Shown here piece by piece: positions 1 to 9,615 of a DNA stretch of 64,000 nt. A program made the position numbers and the translations under genes. The DNA lies in NCBI RefSeq assembly GCF_001544555.2, contig NZ_FCOK02000010.1:62001-126000 (forward strand). Reading direction: 5' to 3'. The first letter of the stretch is position 1; each line of letters opens with the position of its first letter. Below the pieces are notes generated by a model. That model was given only the letters and a program-made list of their open reading frames with translations, was not told the origin of the DNA and made no database searches. Source of the stretch: Caballeronia udeis. Lineage in GTDB: Bacteria > Pseudomonadota > Gammaproteobacteria > Burkholderiales > Burkholderiaceae.

Positions 1-161
1 CCCATTGTCTGGACGTCAAACCCATCCATGACCACCGAGCAACCGATCATCACCATGATCCATTTCTGGAAGGTGCCAAGTGGCTGGCTGTCGATTAACG
101 CGCCAATGTCAACGATCGAAGCATGCGTCTCTTCTACTCGCTGCACCGTAGAGGGGGTCAA
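1..161 (-). CDS. MFS transporter, AAHS (aromatic acid:H+ symporter) family, N-terminal part only
   Basis: Only the first 53 or so codons lie in the window; the rest runs off the left edge. The reading frame gives an N-terminus with VDIGALIDSQPLG followed by a first membrane helix ending in DGFD, which is the pattern of PcaK/AAHS carriers that import aromatic acids with protons. I chose the TTG at 161 because AGCGAGG lies a few bases upstream and no ATG is in frame. It follows the aldehyde dehydrogenase by about 30 bp in the same direction, so it is probably the last known gene of the decarboxylase-dehydrogenase operon and the importer of its substrate. The substrate cannot be named from this fragment. 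Confidence 0.75.
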   Translation of the reverse strand, partial: MTPSTVQRVEETHASIVDIGALIDSQPLGTFQKWIMVMIGCSVVMDGFDVQTM

Positions 162-189
162 TTTTGCACCTCGCTTGATCTGAACCTGT

Positions 190-1659
190 CTAGAAGGGAT
201 AAGCAGGCAGGCTTTCGCGGCTCGTTACCCACTGCCATTCCGTGAACTGGTCCGCGTTGGTCAGCGTGCTGTAGTTCTGCCCGTTGCCCGAGAGACCCAG
301 ACCGCCCATCGGCCCAAACACCTCGTGCATGATCGTCTGGTCGTTAATGTGGACGATACCGGCATGCAACCGGTCCGCAATCCGCTGGGCGCGACGCAAA
401 TCGGCGGACACCACTGCCGCAACCAGGCCATAGCGGGTCTGATTGGCGAGCGTTACCGCTTCATCGTCGTTCCTGAACACGGTCACCGCGGCGACGGGGC
501 CGAAGATCTCTTCCTCGAACACGGGCATTCCCGGTGCGACGTCTACCATGACGGTCGGCTTGAAGAACAACCCGTCGCGCGACCCTCCGGCCAGGATCTT
601 CGCACCCTTGCTAACCGAGTCCTCGACGATGCGATCGACGTTTGCAGCCTGCCGTTCATTGACGATGGGACCCAGGTGGAAATTGCCCTTGAAGGGATCG
701 CCAACCGATAGCGCTTCGGTTTTCCGCACTAGGCTTTCAACGTAGGCCTCAGCAATCCGCTCATGAACGAGATGCCGGCCCACGGCCATACAGACCTGGC
801 CCTGATGCAAATACGACCCCCATGCCCCGGCGCTCGCTGCAGCTTCGACGTCAGCGTCATCCAGCACGATGTAGGGATTCTTGCCGCCGAGCTCGAGGTT
901 CGCCCGCTTGAGCAGTCCTCCCGCCACGGCGCCGATCGCCTGCCCAACCCGCGTGGATCCCGTGAAGCTGATCATGTTGACAAGCGGGTCCCGGACCAGG
1001 ACATCACCCGTTTCCGCGCCTCCCGGAAGGACATGCAGCAACCCCTCGGGCAGCCCCGCGGCCTCGAACAACCGCGCATACAGAACGCCGCCACTGACCG
1101 ACGATTGAGGATCGGGCTTGAGCAGCACCGCGTTGCCGGTCGCAAGCGCCGGCGCGATGGCGCGTGCCGCCAGAATGAACGGGGAGTTCCACGGCGTGAT
1201 GACGCCGACCACACCCAGGGGAATCCTGCGCGCAACGCTATGCCGCCCCTTCACGTCGCTGGCCGTGATCATGCCTGATGGCTGGCTGCCCAACGCGGCA
1301 GCTTCGAGGATTTCCCGAATCGCCATCTGCACTTCCATCTGCCCCTTCTGCCGTATCGACCCGGTCTCACGGACAATTTGAAGCGCGATCTCGTCACGAT
1401 GAACCTGCAGCAAACGAACGACCTCGCGCAGGATGTCCCCACGCTGAGGACCGGGTTTTTCCGCCCAGGAAGATTGCGCCTCTTTGGCGATAGCGGCGGC
1501 AGCGGACACGTCGGCGGCAGACGCACAGCCGATCGATCCCAGTTCCGCGCCGGTCGCCTTCTCGGTCACCGGGATCGTACCCGCGCCTCCGGTTTTCCAG
1601 CCGCCACTGTAGATCTTGTCGCGCCACACGTCTGCTGGCGCCAGTTCTGTCACTGACAT
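190..1659 (-). CDS. NAD(P)-dependent aldehyde dehydrogenase, benzaldehyde/vanillin dehydrogenase type
   Basis: A 489-residue aldehyde dehydrogenase, full length for the family. The fold landmarks are present: N158 in TPWNSP, K181 in LLKPD, the general base E256 in LELGGK and the nucleophile C290 in GQVCMAVGR. It should oxidise an aldehyde to the acid with NAD(P)+; overall similarity is to XylC and vanillin dehydrogenases that act on aromatic aldehydes. The frame is open to 1830, but that would overlap the upstream gene by 150 bp. The ATG at 1659 has AGGAG at good distance and starts 22 bp after the decarboxylase, so it is preferred. Likely co-transcribed with the decarboxylase and the AAHS carrier. 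The exact aldehyde is inferred from context only. Confidence 0.9.
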   Translation of the reverse strand: MSVTELAPADVWRDKIYSGGWKTGGAGTIPVTEKATGAELGSIGCASAADVSAAAAIAKEAQSSWAEKPGPQRGDILREVVRLLQVHRDEIALQIVRETGSIRQKGQMEVQMAIREILEAAALGSQPSGMITASDVKGRHSVARRIPLGVVGVITPWNSPFILAARAIAPALATGNAVLLKPDPQSSVSGGVLYARLFEAAGLPEGLLHVLPGGAETGDVLVRDPLVNMISFTGSTRVGQAIGAVAGGLLKRANLELGGKNPYIVLDDADVEAAASAGAWGSYLHQGQVCMAVGRHLVHERIAEAYVESLVRKTEALSVGDPFKGNFHLGPIVNERQAANVDRIVEDSVSKGAKILAGGSRDGLFFKPTVMVDVAPGMPVFEEEIFGPVAAVTVFRNDDEAVTLANQTRYGLVAAVVSADLRRAQRIADRLHAGIVHINDQTIMHEVFGPMGGLGLSGNGQNYSTLTNADQFTEWQWVTSRESLPAYPF

Positions 1660-1681
1660 CTTGTTTCTCCTGTTTCCCGAA

Positions 1682-2653
1682 TCATTGAAGACCGAACAGA
1701 CGTCGTGCGTTTTCCCGTCCGATCTTGACGCGATCGGTCTCGCTGATCGAGCACGTATCGAACCATGTGGATGCCTCATCATGCGTTTCGAAAGGATAGT
1801 CGACCGAATAAATGATCCGGTCACTCCCAACTTCCAGCATGGTGGACAGCAGTGTCTGAGTTCTGAAATTCCCGCTCGTCGTAACGTAGACGTTCTCCCT
1901 CAGATATTCGCCCACGGTGCGCTTGCATGGCAGTCCTCGTGGCGCCTTTTCCAGGATGTGGTCGACACGCCAGATGTTGAATGGAATGCCCTCGCCCAGA
2001 TGGCCGAGAATCATCTGCAAGTCGGGATTGCGGTCGAAGAGGCCTGAGGTTATCAGTCTGAGTGCGTGAATGCTCGTCTCAACGGCGAACGCCCAGGTCG
2101 CGGCGGTCAGCCACGGGAAACCATCGTAGATCGGCTCACGGGACGGCAACGGATCCCGGGGATGCATATAGAAAGGCTTGCCGAGCGCCGCCGCATTCGA
2201 CCAGAAATCGGTGTACTGCGGAGCGTCGTAGTACACGACATTTTCCGCGTCACCCACCTGGGAAAAACCATTCACCATGAAGCCGTGAAATCCGAGTTCC
2301 TTTACGCTGCGTTCGAGTTCACGTGCCGCAGCCTCGGGATCCTGCATAGGCAAAGCAGCGAATCCACCCAGGCGAGTTGGATGGCGGGAAACGTGTTCAG
2401 CGAGGACATCGTTGGCTCGCCTCGCGACATCGATCGCTTCCTTGATGTCCGGAATACCCTGAATGCCAGGCGAGTTAAGCGACAGGATTGAATACGCAGT
2501 TCCGCCCTGCTCCATCCGCTCGAGTCGCTGCTGCTCAATGTCCATCAGGTTCGACTTCAGGATCTCCCAGAGGTGGGGAGGTGCATAACCTTTCGACTGC
2601 CCGATAGTGAGGTCTATCGCGAAGTGCTCTTCGAGCGCTATCTTGTCTTTCAT
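1682..2653 (-). CDS. Amidohydrolase-superfamily decarboxylase, gamma-resorcylate / dihydroxybenzoate decarboxylase type
   Basis: 323 residues, the usual length of the ACMSD-like amidohydrolases that remove a carboxylate from hydroxybenzoates without a cofactor. The metal and catalytic residues fall where gamma-resorcylate decarboxylase has them: E8 and H10 in ALEEH, H164 in YMHPRDP, H218 in LGHLGEG and an Asp near 285 in YSVDYPFE. Sequence blocks such as ARRANDVLAE and NGFSQVGDAE are typical of the same group. First gene of the operon, behind the inverted repeat at 2743-2774. It could instead act on 2,3-dihydroxybenzoate, 5-carboxyvanillate or a related acid; the family is clear, the substrate is not. 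Confidence 0.85.
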   Translation of the reverse strand: MKDKIALEEHFAIDLTIGQSKGYAPPHLWEILKSNLMDIEQQRLERMEQGGTAYSILSLNSPGIQGIPDIKEAIDVARRANDVLAEHVSRHPTRLGGFAALPMQDPEAAARELERSVKELGFHGFMVNGFSQVGDAENVVYYDAPQYTDFWSNAAALGKPFYMHPRDPLPSREPIYDGFPWLTAATWAFAVETSIHALRLITSGLFDRNPDLQMILGHLGEGIPFNIWRVDHILEKAPRGLPCKRTVGEYLRENVYVTTSGNFRTQTLLSTMLEVGSDRIIYSVDYPFETHDEASTWFDTCSISETDRVKIGRENARRLFGLQ

Positions 2654-2742
2654 TAATCAGCTCCGGTTCAGGATAAAACGCCTTGCTTAAGTCAGGGAGA
2701 GGTGGACCATCCGAGGTCGCCCGGTTTATATTTACGTGATTT

Positions 2743-2774
2743 TTCAACTATATTTTCGTTGAAGTATAGTTGAA
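2743..2774. promoter_or_regulatory. Perfect 10-bp inverted repeat upstream of the decarboxylase operon
   Basis: TTCAACTATA at 2743-2752 and its exact complement TATAGTTGAA at 2765-2774, separated by 12 bases. It lies about 90 bp upstream of the decarboxylase start and just before the MarR remnant, so it looks like the operator of the original divergent regulator-operon pair. Seen in sequence; the function is inferred. Confidence 0.6.
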
Positions 2775-2811
2775 TTTTCAAACATTGGCACTCGCGTAAA
2801 CCCTCTGCCTG

Positions 2812-3114
2812 TTGCCGGCGCATCCGACGTCGCATATTCACGCGCTGTCGAGAATCATTGACCGTGTTGAGAATCGGAAACTTGTCAAGCGCGAGAGGAG
2901 CGCGACGGATGGAAGGTCAATCAAAGTTGCCTTGACAGATAAGGAAGCCGAACTGGTGTTTCGCATCGTTCCTGTTGCGATCCAATATTTATCAGCGATC
3001 CTTAACTGTTTACCGGAAAGCGACATTCGGGTACTGAGCACCTTGCTGCTCAAGCTATGCGACAACGCTGGTGCGCTTGATGACCTTGCTCGACTGAACT
3101 CGCCTTCAACCTGA
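2812..3114 (+). pseudogene. MarR-family transcriptional regulator, 5' end lost
   Basis: The frame encodes LSRIIDRVENRKLVKRE followed by a DGRSIKVALTDKE stretch, which matches the recognition helix, the wing and the start of the C-terminal dimer helix of MarR regulators. A complete MarR would have about 50 further residues before this point. The frame is closed by stops at 2767 and 2797, and no other frame upstream supplies the missing half. The only start is a weak TTG at 2812. It stands divergent from the decarboxylase operon, the usual place for its regulator, so the operon may have lost its own repressor. An alternative is a functional short protein, which is unlikely without the first helices. 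Confidence 0.65.
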
Positions 3115-3163
3115 AGATTGAAGGGCCAGCCGTCTGCTTCAAAATATCTTTACCCTGGAGCAG

Positions 3164-3538
3164 TTAAAGTTGAGGTCGCAGCACTATTTTGCTGGTGACT
3201 GACTTGACGCCCGGTACCTTGCCGGCAGCTTCCGTTGCAATGTGCTCTTGGTCTTGGCTATCGATAAAGCCGCCTAGAATCACCTCACCAGTTCGAGAAT
3301 TTGCAAAAACCGCGATATCTGCACCTTCGAGGTCCTTCACTTTGTTCAACGCAAGGTGCACGCTCCTCGCAAACAAGCGGTTCGCAGCGCGCTCCCCTTT
3401 AATCGAAATGCCGGATTGGGACGCTTCACTGGCTACTGCCGCGCTCGTGGTCGCGCCAGACGCCAGCCCCTGAGCCAGAGCACCTGTTGACAGCCATGCC
3501 GCTAACGCCAACAGCGTCGTTTCATACTTCATTTTCAT
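3164..3538 (-). CDS. Secreted BON-domain protein
   Basis: 124 residues. An N-terminal signal peptide (MKMKYETTLLALAAWL, cleavage likely after TGALAQ) is followed by a low-complexity linker and one BON domain from about residue 45 to the end, with the typical run DIAVFANSRTGEVILGGFI and the closing VKSVTSKIVL. BON domains bind phospholipid or other envelope partners in the periplasm; the specific role is not known. The ATG at 3538 is chosen because GGTGGG precedes it; the frame opens 21 bases earlier. It stands alone between the MarR remnant and the HMG-CoA lyase and has no evident link to the catabolic genes. Confidence 0.85.
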   Translation of the reverse strand: MKMKYETTLLALAAWLSTGALAQGLASGATTSAAVASEASQSGISIKGERAANRLFARSVHLALNKVKDLEGADIAVFANSRTGEVILGGFIDSQDQEHIATEAAGKVPGVKSVTSKIVLRPQL

Positions 3539-3626
3539 ATACCCACCATGGTGTCTCAAGGATTAAGCTCGTTCGACTCATGCACCCGATTATGTTTCAA
3601 CGCACATGATCGATTCCAACCCCGAA

Positions 3627-4523
3627 TCACGAACGCTTGGAGAGAACCGCCCGTCCCACTCGAGATCCGTTGTCGCGGCCAAGTTGAGCTGAAATCCACG
3701 TGCCGCAATCCACTAGCGCGTCCAGATCAACACCAGTGTCTGCGCCCAGTTCGTTCAATAGATACACGACGTCCTCGGTCGCGACGTTGCCAGTCGCGCC
3801 TCTGGCATAAGGACAGCCTCCCAACCCGGCGACCGAGCTGTCGAACACGCGGAGTCCGAATTCGTACGACGCGTGGACGTTGGCCGCCGCCATGCCGTAG
3901 GTATCGTGGTAGTGCCCCGCCAGACAGTTGACCGGTACCCTCGCCGCTACCGCATTGAGCATGCGCCGCACCGAACCTGGCGTGCCGGTGCCGATCGTAT
4001 CTCCAAGCGACACCTCATAGCAGCCCAGCTCGTATAGGCGTGCGGCCACGTGCGCGACCTTCTGCGGCGCGATCGCACCGTCGTACGGGCACGCCACTAC
4101 GCAGGACACGTAGCCTCGGACCTTGACACCCTGACGCCTGGCAGCGTCCAGCACCGGAACGAACCGGTCGATCGATTCATCGATCGAGTAGTTGATATTC
4201 TTCCGCGAAAAGCCCTCCGACGCGGCCGCGAAGACGGCCACCTCGCTCGCGCCTGCAGCCACTGCGGCCTCGAAGCCCCTCAGATTCGGCGTTAACACCG
4301 GGTAGTTCACGTTCGGTCGACGTTGCAATCCCTGCATTACCTCTGCCTGATCCGCCATCTGCGGGACCCACTTGGGCGAGACGAACGATGTAACCTCGAT
4401 ATCGCGCAAGCCCGCGGAGGCCAGGCGTTCGATCAGCTCCAGCTTGATCGCGGTGGAGACGTTCTGCTTTTCATTCTGAAGCCCGTCGCGCGGACCGACT
4501 TCGACGATGCGCACATGTTCCAT
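3627..4523 (-). CDS. mvaB: Hydroxymethylglutaryl-CoA lyase
   Basis: 298 residues, the normal bacterial length. HMG-CoA lyase splits 3-hydroxy-3-methylglutaryl-CoA into acetyl-CoA and acetoacetate. The TIM-barrel landmarks are present: the GPRDGLQNE motif with metal-binding D13, the H-x-H pair in GHYHDTYG, and the flexible-loop cysteine in [11 protein letters not shown]. The ATG at 4523 lies 7 bases after GGAG and is preferred to the GTG at 4526. It sits downstream of an acyl-CoA ligase and a crotonase on the same strand, as in branched-chain or terpenoid acid degradation, but the biotin-dependent carboxylase that normally precedes this step is not in the window. Confidence 0.9.
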   Translation of the reverse strand: MEHVRIVEVGPRDGLQNEKQNVSTAIKLELIERLASAGLRDIEVTSFVSPKWVPQMADQAEVMQGLQRRPNVNYPVLTPNLRGFEAAVAAGASEVAVFAAASEGFSRKNINYSIDESIDRFVPVLDAARRQGVKVRGYVSCVVACPYDGAIAPQKVAHVAARLYELGCYEVSLGDTIGTGTPGSVRRMLNAVAARVPVNCLAGHYHDTYGMAAANVHASYEFGLRVFDSSVAGLGGCPYARGATGNVATEDVVYLLNELGADTGVDLDALVDCGTWISAQLGRDNGSRVGRAVLSKRS

Positions 4524-4596
4524 CACTCAACTCCTGCGAAATTCAGCAGATCGGCCCCGTTTGAGACCACCAGTGACCGATCCAGCCATCACTTAG

Positions 4597-6321
4597 CTAT
4601 CCTCCTGATTTTTTATCGCTCATATTCAGAATCCGAATCATCTCCTCGCGCATCACAAACTTCTGTACCTTCCCCGTCACGGTCAACGGCATTTCATCGA
4701 CAAAGTGGATATACCTGGGCACTTTGTAATGAGCGATTTGTCCCCGGCAAAATTCGCGGATGTCTTCCTCGCTAACATATTCGCCTTGTCGAAGCACAAT
4801 CCACGCGCACAACTCCTCGCCATTTTTTTCATCCGGTACGCCGAACACCTGGACATTCTGGATTGCTGGGTACCTAAACAAATATTCCTCTATCTCGCGA
4901 GGATAGATGTTCTCTCCACCGCGAATCACCATGTCCTTGAGTCTGCCGACAATATTGCAATAACCGTCAGCGTCAATCATTGCAAGGTCGCCCGTGTGCA
5001 TCCATCCGTCGATGATGCTTTCGCGTGTCTTCTCCTCATCTTCCCAATACCCCAGCATCACCGAGTATCCTTTCGTGCAGAGCTCTCCGGTTGCACCAAC
5101 GGGCACGGTGTTTCCAAGGGAATCGACGATCCTCACTTCGAGGTGCGGCTGAATCCGCCCAACCGTGGTCGTGCGCTTGTCGAGCGGGTCGCTGGTTGCA
5201 CTCTGAAAAGATATCGGGCTGGTCTCCGTCATACCATACGCAATAGTGACCTCCTGCATATGCATTCTGGACGCCACCTGCTTCATCGTCTCGACGGGGC
5301 ACGGCGAACCCGCCATGATGCCGGTGCGAAGACTGCCTAGATCAAACGCCGCAAATTCCGGATGCTCGAGCTCTGCGATAAACATCGTCGGCACCCCGTG
5401 AAGTGCCGTGCAGCGCTCTTCCGCAATTGACGCGAGGGTCGCGCCGGCGTCGAATCCTTCGCCTGGGAAGACCATCTGCGCGCCGACGGAGACGCACGCC
5501 ATGACGGCGAGAACCATTCCAAAACAGTGGTAGAGCGGAACCGGGATACAGAGTGAGTCGGCCTCGGACAGCTTCATTGCCATCGCCACAAAACGCCCGT
5601 TATTGACAATGTTCCGATGCGTCAGCGTTGCGCCCTTCGGGCTGCCAGTGGTACCGCTCGTGAACTGAATATTGATCGGGTCGTGGGCAGACAGCGCGAA
5701 GGTCGTTTGTTCTTCGTCGCGCAGGATTGCCTCGCCCTCGTCCATTACGGCGGAGAATGGCGTCACGCCCGATATGCCGGGGTCACCAGTGGATATGACA
5801 ATACGGAGTTCGGGCAGGCGCGCGCAATGCAGATCACCCGCTTGCTGCAACGCCAGCTCTGGGGCAATGTCGAGCAGCATGGAAATATACTTCGACGTTT
5901 TGAATTGCTCTGCCGTCACGAGTGCCTTGCACCGCACCTTGCGCAAGGCATACTCGAGCTCCGAAACGCGATAGGCAGGGTTGATGTTGACTAAAACCGC
6001 ACCGATGCGTGCCGTAGCGAATTGCGTGAGCAGCCACTCGAATCGGTTGGGCGACCAGATACCGACGCGATCACCCTTTGCTATGCCCAAGGACAAGAGA
6101 CCCGCGGCGAGTCGGTCGACCCGTTCGTGAAATTCCTTCCATGTCCAGCGCACGCCCTGTTCGCGGAACACCACAGCTTGCCGCTCTGCGAAACGCTGCG
6201 CTATGTTGCTTAGAAACTCGCCAATTGTGGCTTCGCTCAATGGAACATCCGTCGCGCCGCGGACGTACGCCATGCCGTCGACGGGTGCGATAGACGCAAG
6301 GGAACCGGGTAACGTTTGCAT
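4597..6321 (-). CDS. AMP-dependent acyl-CoA synthetase (FadD / ACSF2-like)
   Basis: 574 residues. All adenylation signatures are present: the phosphate loop [11 protein letters not shown] near 220, YGMTETSP near 362, the [12 protein letters not shown] and [16 protein letters not shown] core near 440-475, and the C-terminal TGKVQKF with the catalytic lysine. It should activate a carboxylic acid with ATP and CoA. Closest in style to medium-chain or branched acyl-CoA ligases. The ATG at 6321 has GGAG upstream; the frame is open for 99 further codons but that part has no family similarity. It lies between a crotonase and HMG-CoA lyase in one direction, suggesting it opens a CoA-thioester degradation route. 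The substrate is unknown. Confidence 0.9.
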   Translation of the reverse strand: MQTLPGSLASIAPVDGMAYVRGATDVPLSEATIGEFLSNIAQRFAERQAVVFREQGVRWTWKEFHERVDRLAAGLLSLGIAKGDRVGIWSPNRFEWLLTQFATARIGAVLVNINPAYRVSELEYALRKVRCKALVTAEQFKTSKYISMLLDIAPELALQQAGDLHCARLPELRIVISTGDPGISGVTPFSAVMDEGEAILRDEEQTTFALSAHDPINIQFTSGTTGSPKGATLTHRNIVNNGRFVAMAMKLSEADSLCIPVPLYHCFGMVLAVMACVSVGAQMVFPGEGFDAGATLASIAEERCTALHGVPTMFIAELEHPEFAAFDLGSLRTGIMAGSPCPVETMKQVASRMHMQEVTIAYGMTETSPISFQSATSDPLDKRTTTVGRIQPHLEVRIVDSLGNTVPVGATGELCTKGYSVMLGYWEDEEKTRESIIDGWMHTGDLAMIDADGYCNIVGRLKDMVIRGGENIYPREIEEYLFRYPAIQNVQVFGVPDEKNGEELCAWIVLRQGEYVSEEDIREFCRGQIAHYKVPRYIHFVDEMPLTVTGKVQKFVMREEMIRILNMSDKKSGG

Positions 6322-6433
6322 AAAACCATTCTCCAACGCTGCTGTGCCCAGAAGAGCAGGGCACCTCATTTCGACAGGCCGTGAAATGCTCATCAGTTTG
6401 TAGTGCCGTGCTGATCCCCACCGAAGCTTCCAG

Positions 6434-7222
6434 TTACCTGCCGTAAAACACCAGGTCAGTAGGCTCCTGGTCGCGGTCGAACGCTTCCGCAGTGTGGGCA
6501 AAGCCCCGTGTGACGTCTTCCGTGTGGTACAGGCCCATGCAAACATCCAGCAGTGCAATATCGGCACCCGCCACGCCGCCACTTGACCATGTCTTGAGCA
6601 GGGTGCGCGTCGCCGCATACGAAAGCGTGGGACCGTCCGAAAGTCGCGTCACCAGTTCCTTGGCGACACGTTCGAGTTCATCGGGTTCTGCCACGTGCGT
6701 GGCAAGCCCGATCTCCCCGGCCAGACTGCCTGGAATCGGCTCGCCCAGCATGGCGAAGCGCGACGCGCGACTACGCCCCACTCGCTCAGCCAGACGTTGC
6801 AACGCCCCCGCGATGGGCAACATCGCGGTCGTTACCTCGACGCAACGGAAGACGGTGTCGGTCGACGCCACGACGAAGTCGCAACCCAACGCGAGCTCAA
6901 GGCCGCCACCAAATGCCAGACCCTGCACCACGGCCACCGTAGGGACACGCAGGGCCTCGATCGCGCGATACGACGTGTTGACTTCCGCCACGAACGTACG
7001 GAACCAGTTCAGGTCCTTACCTGGCCATTCGCGAACCTCACCGCCGAGACTGAAATGCGGCCCCTCTGCGCGAACGACGAGCACGCGGATATCGCTTTCA
7101 CTCGCCTCGTGAACCGCCTCGCGCAGACATTGGGCAAAGCGCAGATCCAGCCGGTTGTATGGCGGATTTGCCAGTACGATATTCCCGACCTTTCCTTCGC
7201 GCTCAAAACGTATGCTTTTCAT
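6434..7222 (-). CDS. Enoyl-CoA hydratase/isomerase (crotonase family)
   Basis: 262 residues. The oxyanion-hole segments HFSLGGEV and [11 protein letters not shown] are present, and both catalytic glutamates of true hydratases appear conserved: one in [11 protein letters not shown], the second in [12 protein letters not shown]. It should add water across a 2-enoyl-CoA double bond or isomerise it. GAGG stands 7 bases before the ATG. The next gene downstream (acyl-CoA ligase) starts about 110 bp later, so the two could be one transcript. The second crotonase at 9616-10404 differs in the active site, so the two probably do different steps. Confidence 0.85.
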   Translation of the reverse strand: MKSIRFEREGKVGNIVLANPPYNRLDLRFAQCLREAVHEASESDIRVLVVRAEGPHFSLGGEVREWPGKDLNWFRTFVAEVNTSYRAIEALRVPTVAVVQGLAFGGGLELALGCDFVVASTDTVFRCVEVTTAMLPIAGALQRLAERVGRSRASRFAMLGEPIPGSLAGEIGLATHVAEPDELERVAKELVTRLSDGPTLSYAATRTLLKTWSSGGVAGADIALLDVCMGLYHTEDVTRGFAHTAEAFDRDQEPTDLVFYGR

Positions 7223-7287
7223 TGGAGAACCTCATGTTGTCGGACAAATACACCGGGCACCAACGATGCCCTTCAAGAATCGGCTGC

Positions 7288-9027
7288 TCAAGACCGGGTC
7301 CCATTCATTGGAATGACGGGAAGCAGCAAATGTGAAGGGCGGTCCGCGTCGCGGTAAATCTTGTGGGTGACCGTATTGCTGCTGCATACGTGATACGGGA
7401 TGTACTCGACATCGGTCATTGCACCCGTTCCAGTAGGTACGTCAAGACTGCATATCTCGATACAGATTCGATGACCGGCCTTGAACTGGTTGGCCGTCGC
7501 CAGCACCTGGATCTCATACTTGACAATCTCGCCCGGGGTCACCGGTTCGATGGAATCCTTCGTCAACTTGTAGAAGGGTTCCGCAGGTGTGGATCGATCA
7601 GGATCCGTTGCCCGGTATGAGGCTTTCAGCCAACCACGAGTCAATTCGCGTTCCGGCAACGTCTCGGGAACCGTTCGTTCACCAACGCGCGCCGTAACGA
7701 CCGAGACGTCCGGGCCCACATCCTTGAGGATGACGAACCAGTTCGTATCCGGCTGGTCAAGCTCTGCATAGAGCGTGAGCGCGATCGGACCAGCCACCAG
7801 CACGTCGTGGGGAAGCGGATCCGTCATATAGCGTAACCGCTCAACCTTGGTGGTCTTCTTAAGCGGCATTTGCGTAAAGACATCCGGTTCCCGATGCGCA
7901 TTGCCGACCTCGGACGAGGGTCGGGGTGTGTCCGTGGAAAGCTGCTCCCAACCACCCAGGTAATACTTCACCCATTCGGTTTCGGGCAAAGGCCAGTCGC
8001 CGCCCGTGCGCCATTCGTTGGCGCCCATGACCCAGTAACGAACCGGGGGCTCATCCATGATGCCGGTGTCGACACCTTTGAGCCAGTAGTCGTACCAGCG
8101 GATGACCTCGTCGTGGTACTGGTGGAAAGGTCGTTCCAGATGTGCAGGACCGGTAAAAACCAGCTTGCGCGGCTGCTTGACGTTTCCGAAGTAGTGCTGA
8201 GCACCGAGCCAATGCAATTTATAGGTGTAAGCATAGGCACCGGACCCCGTATAGAACGGCACCTTGATCGACTTGAAGACTTCTTCGGCTCGCTCGAGTG
8301 TTCCGTCCGGCTCCCAAGGGTTCGTCATGATGTGGTACATCACCCACGTGCGCTGACCCTTCTGCGTCAGAATGTTGTAGAGGTTGATGTACATCTTGTA
8401 GTCGGGATTACGCATGGCCACGCGCCAGAGCTCCTCCTGCTCATCAGGTAGTGGCCCAGGCACACCGCGCGACTCATGCACGGTGCTGAAAACATCGAGC
8501 AAGTACGGGAAGGTATGGATGACACCGCCTGGATTGAAATCCCGAAACCCGAACATGCCCCCATATGCGCTACAGGCGTCATAAGGGAAGATCGCCTTGA
8601 GCGCCGGATGTCCCTGCGCGGCCGCGCGCCATTGCTCCCCCGCAAAACCCGAAATGCCCACCATCCCGACTTTGCCGTCCGACCACGGTTGTTGAGTGAT
8701 CCACTCGATCATGTCGTAATGATCGGTGTTCTCTTCACCATAGTGACCTTCCGACTTGGCCGAGCCTCGCGGCTGGGCAATGACGTGCACGTAGCCGTTC
8801 GCAATAAAGCGACGAGTGTCACCGGCTTCTATTGGCCCGAACCACAACGGCGCATGGGCGGGTTGCGGAGGCAGCACGTCGGCAATGTCCGGGCCCTGAA
8901 GATCCTTGTTGTGCAGAGCCGAAGCATAGAGCACCGGATACTTCCCCTTCCCATCCGGTCGATAGACGTCGACCGCGAGACGAGTTCCATCCCGCATCGT
9001 GACGATGACGTCGCGTTCTTCAATCAT
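7288..9027 (-). CDS. CocE/NonD family serine hydrolase
   Basis: 579 residues. The N-terminal half is an alpha/beta hydrolase of the X-Pro dipeptidyl-peptidase S15 type with the nucleophile S126 in VGISGFAGEQW. The C-terminal third, rich in beta strands, is the jelly-roll domain typical of CocE cocaine esterase. Family members hydrolyse esters, amides or acyl groups. The ATG at 9027 has the strong site GGAGGGG 4 bases upstream and is preferred to the open frame extending to 9159. It lies 65 bp upstream of the crotonase and behind the ACTATAC/GTACAGT imperfect repeat at 9158-9180. It may release an acid from an ester for the ligase to activate; that link is inference. Confidence 0.85.
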   Translation of the reverse strand: MIEERDVIVTMRDGTRLAVDVYRPDGKGKYPVLYASALHNKDLQGPDIADVLPPQPAHAPLWFGPIEAGDTRRFIANGYVHVIAQPRGSAKSEGHYGEENTDHYDMIEWITQQPWSDGKVGMVGISGFAGEQWRAAAQGHPALKAIFPYDACSAYGGMFGFRDFNPGGVIHTFPYLLDVFSTVHESRGVPGPLPDEQEELWRVAMRNPDYKMYINLYNILTQKGQRTWVMYHIMTNPWEPDGTLERAEEVFKSIKVPFYTGSGAYAYTYKLHWLGAQHYFGNVKQPRKLVFTGPAHLERPFHQYHDEVIRWYDYWLKGVDTGIMDEPPVRYWVMGANEWRTGGDWPLPETEWVKYYLGGWEQLSTDTPRPSSEVGNAHREPDVFTQMPLKKTTKVERLRYMTDPLPHDVLVAGPIALTLYAELDQPDTNWFVILKDVGPDVSVVTARVGERTVPETLPERELTRGWLKASYRATDPDRSTPAEPFYKLTKDSIEPVTPGEIVKYEIQVLATANQFKAGHRICIEICSLDVPTGTGAMTDVEYIPYHVCSSNTVTHKIYRDADRPSHLLLPVIPMNGTRS

Positions 9028-9615
9028 GTCCCCTCCAGATTTGTTGGTACTTTCGGCTTTAGCGTGCGGCCGCTGCTGCATCCGAAAGCGGTCCTCACTT
9101 TCGGATGTCGAACTTCGCGTCTGCCGCTGCCCTGTGACGATGCACGCTGTGGAAATCACTATACTTCACAGTTGTACAGTTTGCAAGACGGGCAACGCCC
9201 AGGAGTGAGTGAGGTGCGGAATCGTCAATGCTGCCGTTTTTATCGGGAAGGCCGCGCTGGCGCAGCGCCGTTTGGCCTTGAAGCAAAAGCTCACCGACAT
9301 CTTCTGACGGATCGCCAATGCCTGAGATCGCCAATTCCAGACCGACCTTCAATAGGATTGCATCGTCGGCCGCTGACACTCTGGCGGGAAAACATGCCGC
9401 CAGATTCTCAAGCGGGGCTTACCTCACGGTCATATCTGGTTTTCACAGATATCATTCGTACTACAAAATTAGTAAGACGTACAGGCAATTTCACAACCGA
9501 CCATTTCCAATTCCATACGCCCGCCAGACGGGGCGGCGCCGAAATCGCCTGATACAGTTCCACCACACCGCGTACGACTCGAGCGATGAGTCTTCCGCGG
9601 ATTGACCCTCCGCCT
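9028..9615. other. Gene-free stretch between the CocE hydrolase and a crotonase
   Basis: 588 bp. The left part is the promoter region of the hydrolase and includes the imperfect inverted repeat at 9158-9180. A minus-strand frame at 9095-9379 (GTG start, about 94 residues, with DDAILLKVGLELAISGIGD) reads like protein but matches no family I recognise and has no clear ribosome site; it could be the tail of a lost gene, since a stop lies just upstream. The remaining 9380-9615 shows an AT-rich patch around 9430-9490 and nothing else. Confidence 0.5.
9158..9180. promoter_or_regulatory. Imperfect inverted repeat upstream of the CocE hydrolase
   Basis: ACTATAC at 9158-9164 and GTACAGT at 9174-9180, complementary in 6 of 7 positions, with 9 bases between. 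It lies about 130 bp upstream of the hydrolase start. The TGAAGTATAGT part on the minus strand is also present in the operator at 2743-2774. It is a candidate TetR or MarR site; this is inference. Confidence 0.4.

Noticed and set aside
9095..9379. Minus-strand frame of about 94 residues in the CocE-crotonase gap
   Set aside because: No ribosome site, a stop just upstream and no family match. Described in the gap entry instead of being called a gene.
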